This document shows positions 63,449-64,000 of a DNA stretch of 64,000 nucleotides, piece after piece (positions within the stretch are counted from its first letter, which is position 1; the number at the start of each line of letters is the position of its first letter). The notes beneath the pieces were generated by a model. The model worked only from the letters and a program-made list of their open reading frames with translations. It had not been told where the DNA came from and did no database searches. The position numbers and the translations under genes are program-made. Location of the stretch: positions 62,001 to 126,000 of the forward strand of contig CAITVK010000114.1 of NCBI GenBank assembly GCA_903895845.1. The letters run 5' to 3'. The stretch is from an uncultured Chitinophagaceae bacterium. GTDB taxonomy: Bacteria > Bacteroidota > Bacteroidia > Chitinophagales > Chitinophagaceae.

Positions 63449-63659
63449 AAAAGCCTATTTAAGTAAATACTTTAAGAGGGGGTAAAAGTAGATAGCGACT
63501 CTATGGCAGAAGCTGACTTGCGTCATAGAATAGGAAGGTTGTTATCAGGTTTTAAGCGAAAACGATTGCAGGAAATTGAGGTAAGAATGGTTCAAATTAG
63601 TTTAAACAGATACTGATAATAGGTCTTACAGCATCGAATTTGGCGAGTTATAAAAATAA
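63449..63659. other. short intergenic region, no gene seen
   Basis: This stretch (63449-63659) lies between the oxidoreductase start and the gcvH terminator. It contains AT-rich leader sequence and, on the minus strand, TACTTTTACC near 63485, close to a -7 box but with A in place of the final G. No RNA structure is recognisable. Confidence 0.4.
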
Positions 63660-63699
63660 AAAAGAGGACAGAACTTAGAATTAAGTTCTGTCCTCTTTT
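63660..63699 (-). terminator. terminator of gcvH
   Basis: AAAAGAGGACAGAACTTA pairs perfectly over 18 bases with TAAGTTCTGTCCTCTTTT around a GAAT loop, the strongest hairpin in the window. T-runs on both sides let it work in either direction. Confidence 0.93.
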
Positions 63700-63711
63700 A
63701 AGCATTTATAA

Positions 63712-64000
63712 TTAATGTACCAGATTGCCATAAGCGGCGGCATCCATCAACCCTTCGAAGTCTGCTGGATCAGATACTGTTAGTTTTACCATCCAACCAT
63801 CTCCATAAGGGTCTGAGTTTACTAGTTCTGGTTTCTTGTCAAGCAATGGATTTACTTCCAGAACAGTTCCTGCCAACGGCAAAAACAAATCACTTACTGT
63901 TTTTACTGCTTCTACGGTGCCAAAAATTTCTTCTGCTTTTAACTCCTTACCCACTGTGTTGATGTCTACAAACACAATATCACCTAGTTCTGATTGGGCG
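63712..64000 (-). CDS. gcvH: glycine cleavage system H protein, 5' end outside the window
   Basis: The 3' part of Gcv[21 protein letters not shown] precedes [18 protein letters not shown], in which the Lys of VEAVKTVSD is the lipoylation site, then [15 protein letters not shown] and the conserved end. About 96 of the usual 125-130 residues are present; the start lies beyond base 64000. It shuttles the aminomethyl group between P and T proteins. Neither is in the window. Confidence 0.95.
   Translation of the reverse strand, partial: AQSELGDIVFVDINTVGKELKAEEIFGTVEAVKTVSDLFLPLAGTVLEVNPLLDKKPELVNSDPYGDGWMVKLTVSDPADFEGLMDAAAYGNLVH

Overview
The window is chromosomal DNA of a member of the Bacteroidota, most likely close to Chitinophagaceae. 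The grounds are proteins with Por-type (T9SS) sorting domains, several promoters of the TAnnTTTG class, a GLPGLI-like secreted protein, a DPE2-like glucanotransferase, SGNH sialate-O-acetylesterase-like enzymes beside a GH2 enzyme, and AT-rich intergenic DNA. This is family-level inference; there is no rRNA in the window.

Layout. 1-5.3 kb is an accessory stretch of small modules: a DUF5615/DUF433 pair cut by the window edge, a DUF1640-like small protein, two tandem outer-membrane barrel paralogues, a HepT/MntA toxin-antitoxin pair, a GYF-domain membrane protein and a secreted protein. Four related copies of a dispersed repeat separate the modules. 6-17 kb holds an unknown protein, a single-module NRPS-like synthetase of the Pls/PosA type, a secreted amidase and a SNF2 ATPase with two SWIM fingers. 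17.5-26.8 kb is a one-strand carbohydrate cluster of three SGNH esterases and one large GH2 enzyme, without SusC/SusD. 27-46.5 kb is mostly housekeeping: an unknown protein with an NYN ribonuclease, yidC, mnmD, comB, a secreted beta-helix protein, pdhB, malQ, gatA, tatC, tatA, rplS and a GT22 glycosyltransferase. 46.7-51.9 kb is a TetR-headed MacAB-TolC-type efflux operon. 52-54 kb is a TOPRIM-like/AAA-ATPase pair that looks like a defence module. 54.8-64 kb holds rlmB, bioB, hscB, tRNA-Leu(CAA), purE, nifJ, a GltD-like oxidoreductase and the truncated gcvH.

The most unusual thing is between the genes. Six intergenic tandem arrays (5.5, 12.9, 17.2, 25.2, 41.7 and 54.4 kb) have mostly unrelated unit sequences but nearly the same unit length: 20, 21, 21, 21, 21 and 22 bp, close to two turns of B-DNA. 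Every array lies upstream of at least one gene start and none lies between convergent genes. The arrays at 12.9 and 41.7 kb share a unit family, and the four 21-bp arrays read as heptad peptides, with complete open frames in three of them. There are also two copies of a very long perfect palindrome (40 and 32 bp), a dispersed ATGAGTTAT/ATAACTCAT inverted-repeat family that runs into the 3' ends of two genes, and a decayed T9SS sorting-domain remnant.

Genes working together: NifJ with the GltD-like protein (pyruvate oxidation linked to NAD(P)H), TatA with TatC, the TetR/TolC/MacA/permease/ATPase export pump, the esterases with the GH2 enzyme, and the two-gene toxin-antitoxin and defence-like pairs.
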